Below, in pieces: positions 7,757-8,967 of a stretch of DNA of 8,967 nucleotides. A model generated the notes under the pieces. The model saw nothing but the letters and a program-made list of their open reading frames with translations, was not told the DNA's origin and did not search any database. Source of the stretch: DASUPK01 sp036505735 (GTDB lineage: Bacteria; Actinomycetota; Thermoleophilia; Solirubrobacterales; 70-9); contig DASXSZ010000081.1 in the NCBI GenBank assembly GCA_036505735.1, forward strand, positions 1 through 8,967, given 5' to 3'. The stretch's first letter is position 1, and every line of letters starts with the position of its first letter. The position numbers were made by a program, and so were the translations under genes.

Positions 7757-7786
7757 AACGCCCGGATCAGCCGATCCGGGTCCTCC
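7757..7786 (-). promoter_or_regulatory. mfd leader: GGAGGA, perfect hairpin, then TTG
   Basis: On the minus strand GGAGGA (7786-7781) is followed directly by CCCGGATC-GGCT-GATCCGGG, a perfect 8-bp stem with a four-base loop (7780-7761), and then a TTG at 7757 in frame with mfd, six codons before the ATG at 7739. The ATG itself has no ribosome site nearby. If the hairpin folds, it would bring the strong Shine-Dalgarno close to the TTG; otherwise the palindrome may be an operator. No U-run follows, so it is not a good terminator. The hairpin is plain in the sequence; its role is inferred. Confidence 0.45.
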
Positions 7787-7812
7787 GCCGGGCACTGGCC
7801 CGGCCTCGTTCG

Positions 7813-7818
7813 ATCCTA
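7813..7818 (-). promoter_or_regulatory. Possible -10 element of mfd
   Basis: TAGGAT on the minus strand fits TANNNT and lies in the intergenic region; a start near 7806 would leave a leader of about 50-66 bases that includes GGAGGA and the hairpin at 7761-7780. There is no recognisable -35, so this is weak. Confidence 0.25.
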
Positions 7819-7874
7819 GCGGCCGCCGCCTGCGGGGCCACTCGGACGACTGTTCTCTTGGATGGATCGGGCTC

Positions 7875-7922
7875 GTGATCGTGATACTGGTCGTCATCTG
7901 GCTGCTGACCAGGATCTTCTGA
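7875..7922 (+). CDS. Possible 15-residue hydrophobic micropeptide
   Basis: GTG at 7875 opens a frame of 16 codons including TGA, reading VIVILVVIWLLTRIF (initiator Val read as Met). It is nearly all branched aliphatic residues with one Arg near the end, like the many tiny single-helix membrane peptides of actinobacteria. The frame stays open upstream (GWIGL before the GTG) but has no ATG, and the ribosome site (GGAT-rich) is poor. It sits 39 bases before the VOC gene on the same strand. It may be a real small membrane peptide or chance; I favour neither strongly. Confidence 0.22.
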   Translation: MIVILVVIWLLTRIF

Positions 7923-7947
7923 GGGTCGGCAGGCAGCGCGGTCTCGG

Positions 7948-7953
7948 TACGGT
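7948..7953 (+). promoter_or_regulatory. Candidate -10 element for a leaderless VOC-gene transcript
   Basis: TACGGT fits TANNNT and ends 8 bases before the GTG at 7962, placing the expected initiation point at or next to the start codon. The gene has no Shine-Dalgarno sequence, in line with leaderless initiation. No clear -35 is seen. Confidence 0.35.
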
Positions 7954-7961
7954 GAACAGCC

Positions 7962-8348
7962 GTGCCGACTCGGCGTGTGATCATCGACCACCTCACCGTC
8001 GGAGTTTCCGACCTGGAGACCAGCCGGCGCTTCTACATGCAAGCGCTCGAGCCGCTCGGCTTCCGGGAGATCGGCGAATGGAGCGAGGCCCATCGCGGGA
8101 TCTCCTTCGGATTGGAGGAGGCCAACGATTTCGCGATCTCAGAGGAATACGAGGTCGGCGGCCAGCTCCACATCGCCTTCGCGGCCGACACCAGGGAACA
8201 GGTCGACGCATTCCATGCCGCGGCCCTGGCCGCCGGCGGCCGCGACAACGGACGGCCTGGCCCGAGGTCGGAGTACACCGCGACCTACTACGGCGCGTTC
8301 GTGCTCGACCCGGACGGCCACAACGTCGAAGCGGTCTGCCACACCTAG
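7962..8348 (+). CDS. VOC superfamily protein (glyoxalase / extradiol dioxygenase-like)
   Basis: A 128-residue vicinal-oxygen-chelate protein with the paired beta-alpha-beta-beta-beta modules of the glyoxalase fold. The first module starts IIDHLTVGVSDLETSRRFYMQALEPLGF-like (7-34; His10 is the usual first metal ligand). The second runs from GGQLHIAFAADTREQVDAFH (His70) to the closing FVLDPDGHNVEAV (113-125; Glu123). His10, His70 and Glu123 are in the places of the metal ligands, so it is probably an active metalloenzyme; the substrate cannot be told. Such proteins include glyoxalases, antibiotic-resistance proteins and ring-cleavage dioxygenases. The start is GTG at 7962; a second GTG at 7977 (Val6) is possible. 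There is no Shine-Dalgarno sequence, but a TACGGT lies 8 bases upstream. The cupin gene follows after 17 bases, so the two are likely co-transcribed. Confidence 0.88.
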   Translation: MPTRRVIIDHLTVGVSDLETSRRFYMQALEPLGFREIGEWSEAHRGISFGLEEANDFAISEEYEVGGQLHIAFAADTREQVDAFHAAALAAGGRDNGRPGPRSEYTATYYGAFVLDPDGHNVEAVCHT

Positions 8349-8350
8349 AA

Positions 8351-8360
8351 GAGGAAGGAG
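8351..8360 (+). promoter_or_regulatory. Strong ribosome binding site of the cupin gene
   Basis: GAGGAAGGAG ends 5 bases before the ATG at 8366. It is the best Shine-Dalgarno sequence in the window, fixes the cupin start, and lies in the 17-base gap after the VOC stop codon. Confidence 0.75.
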
Positions 8361-8365
8361 CTCTC

Positions 8366-8704
8366 ATGGAGGTGCATCCGGGGGTCTTTGTATCCAACGT
8401 TTCGACCGAGGACTTCCAGCCAGATCCCGAAGTCGGGGGTGGCGCCGAGGAGCATGTCCTCTTCGACAGAGGTGGTCAGCGGGCGGGCCTGACTCGCGTC
8501 GGCGAGAACGCGAACGCGGATCTGCCGGTCTGGGTTCTGCCCGCGACCGAGGTGCTTCTCGTCCTCGAGGGTGAGGCGCGCATAGAGGTGACCGGCGGCC
8601 CCACCCTGGAGCTCAAACCCGGTGACATGGCAGCGCTGCCGAAGGGGGCCGAGACGACATGGCACCTGAAGCTGCCATTCAAGGAGATGTGGGTCCTCGC
8701 CTAA
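8366..8704 (+). CDS. Cupin domain protein (DUF861 / cupin_3-like)
   Basis: A 112-residue single-cupin protein. The barrel core is residues 53-111: LPVWVLPATEVLLVLEGEARIEVTGG (53-78, with the LEGE turn typical of cupins), LELKPGDMAALPKGAETTWHL (81-101, with the PGD and LPKG turns), and closing strand FKEMWVLA. The TTWHL...WVLA ending resembles the DUF861 group, which includes EutQ-like and ureidoglycine-aminohydrolase-like proteins. The classic metal-binding HxH of cupin motif 1 is absent (LPATE stands there), so a different metal site or a non-enzymatic binding role is possible. It follows the VOC gene by 17 bases and has its own strong Shine-Dalgarno sequence. Its TAA overlaps the stop codon of the convergent crotonase gene. 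The fold is fairly sure; the substrate is unknown. Confidence 0.82.
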   Translation: MEVHPGVFVSNVSTEDFQPDPEVGGGAEEHVLFDRGGQRAGLTRVGENANADLPVWVLPATEVLLVLEGEARIEVTGGPTLELKPGDMAALPKGAETTWHLKLPFKEMWVLA

Positions 8705-8967
8705 CCCCGGTTATGGGGCAGGCCGGGCCCCGTGCGCTGCCACTCCACCTGGCCACGGCCCTCATCGGCCGAGCGCTCCAGCACTCCATCCCAGCGGTGA
8801 AGCATCTGTTTGAGGCGTGCCACAGCCTCGGGGGGGTGAGCCGCGACCTCGGCGGCCAGCCCCAGCGCCGCCTCCTCGGTGGCGGCTGCGGGAGCCACCC
8901 GGTGGACGAGTCCCATGCGGAGCGCCTCGTCGGCGCCGACGTTTCGCGAGGTGAGCAGCAGGTACTT
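8701..8967 (-). CDS. Enoyl-CoA hydratase/isomerase (crotonase) family protein, C-terminal fragment
   Basis: The frame is open from the right edge to a TAG at 8701 and gives 88 residues. It opens KYLLLTSRNVGADEALRMGL, matching the conserved crotonase stretch 'LLLTGR.isA.EAlr.GLVnrVvp'. A helix with the family's 'aa.pP.Av...K.ml' pattern follows (AAHPPEAVARLKQML), and the short tail EWQRTGPGLP closes it. Crotonases act on acyl-CoA substrates, often in fatty-acid or aromatic-acid breakdown. The oxyanion-hole and catalytic Glu regions lie outside the window, so hydratase, isomerase or another activity cannot be told apart. The ATG at 8916 is internal (the frame runs on past it with conserved residues). 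Its stop overlaps that of the convergent cupin gene. Confidence 0.85.
   Translation of the reverse strand, partial: KYLLLTSRNVGADEALRMGLVHRVAPAAATEEAALGLAAEVAAHPPEAVARLKQMLHRWDGVLERSADEGRGQVEWQRTGPGLPHNRG

Noticed and set aside
7862..8704. A 280-residue frame spanning the VOC and cupin genes as one protein
   Set aside because: Only its C-terminal part is real (the cupin); the first part is a shadow of the VOC gene, which has its own conserved frame and a stop before the cupin ribosome site.
8705..8718. CCCC / GGGG hairpin after the cupin stop as a terminator
   Set aside because: Only 4 pairs, no T-run, and it lies inside the crotonase coding region.

Overview
The window is about 70% GC and almost wholly coding. 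It looks like a chromosomal housekeeping block of a high-GC actinomycete. The gene order mfd - mazG - eno - septum-formation initiator is one I know from Actinomycetota (in Mycobacterium tuberculosis roughly Rv1020-Rv1024). The foldase gene between mfd and mazG and the general protein style suggest a deep soil lineage such as Thermoleophilia; that placement is inference.

Layout. The minus strand carries the core block, read from right to left: mfd (transcription-repair coupling factor), a membrane-anchored SurA/PrsA-like protein, mazG (nucleotide pyrophosphohydrolase), eno (enolase) and an FtsB/DivIC-like divisome protein. A hairpin plus T-run follows, then the start of a membrane protein that runs off the left edge. 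The plus strand carries accessory genes. One is a small ABM-fold (antibiotic biosynthesis monooxygenase) gene wedged between eno and the ftsB-like gene. The others are a VOC-family gene and a cupin gene on the right, probably co-transcribed. The right edge holds the C-terminal part of a minus-strand crotonase (enoyl-CoA hydratase/isomerase). There are no rRNA or tRNA genes, CRISPR arrays, insertion sequences or phage genes.

How the genes relate. The minus-strand genes are separate housekeeping functions (DNA repair, protein folding outside the membrane, nucleotide-pool cleaning, glycolysis, cell division) kept together by ancestry and probably by partial co-transcription; they do not form one pathway. 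surA-like and mazG overlap by 38 bases and mazG to eno is 20 bases, which fits one transcript. The VOC and cupin genes look like a small metabolic or detoxification unit whose substrate cannot be read from sequence.

I found no convincing undescribed multi-gene system. The items most worth checking are: the foldase, which lacks the usual parvulin histidines and carries a tail holding all six of its cysteines; a Shine-Dalgarno / hairpin / TTG arrangement before mfd; a palindromic segment inside mfd; a worn second MazG domain; two convergent gene pairs whose stop codons overlap; and candidate leaderless starts.
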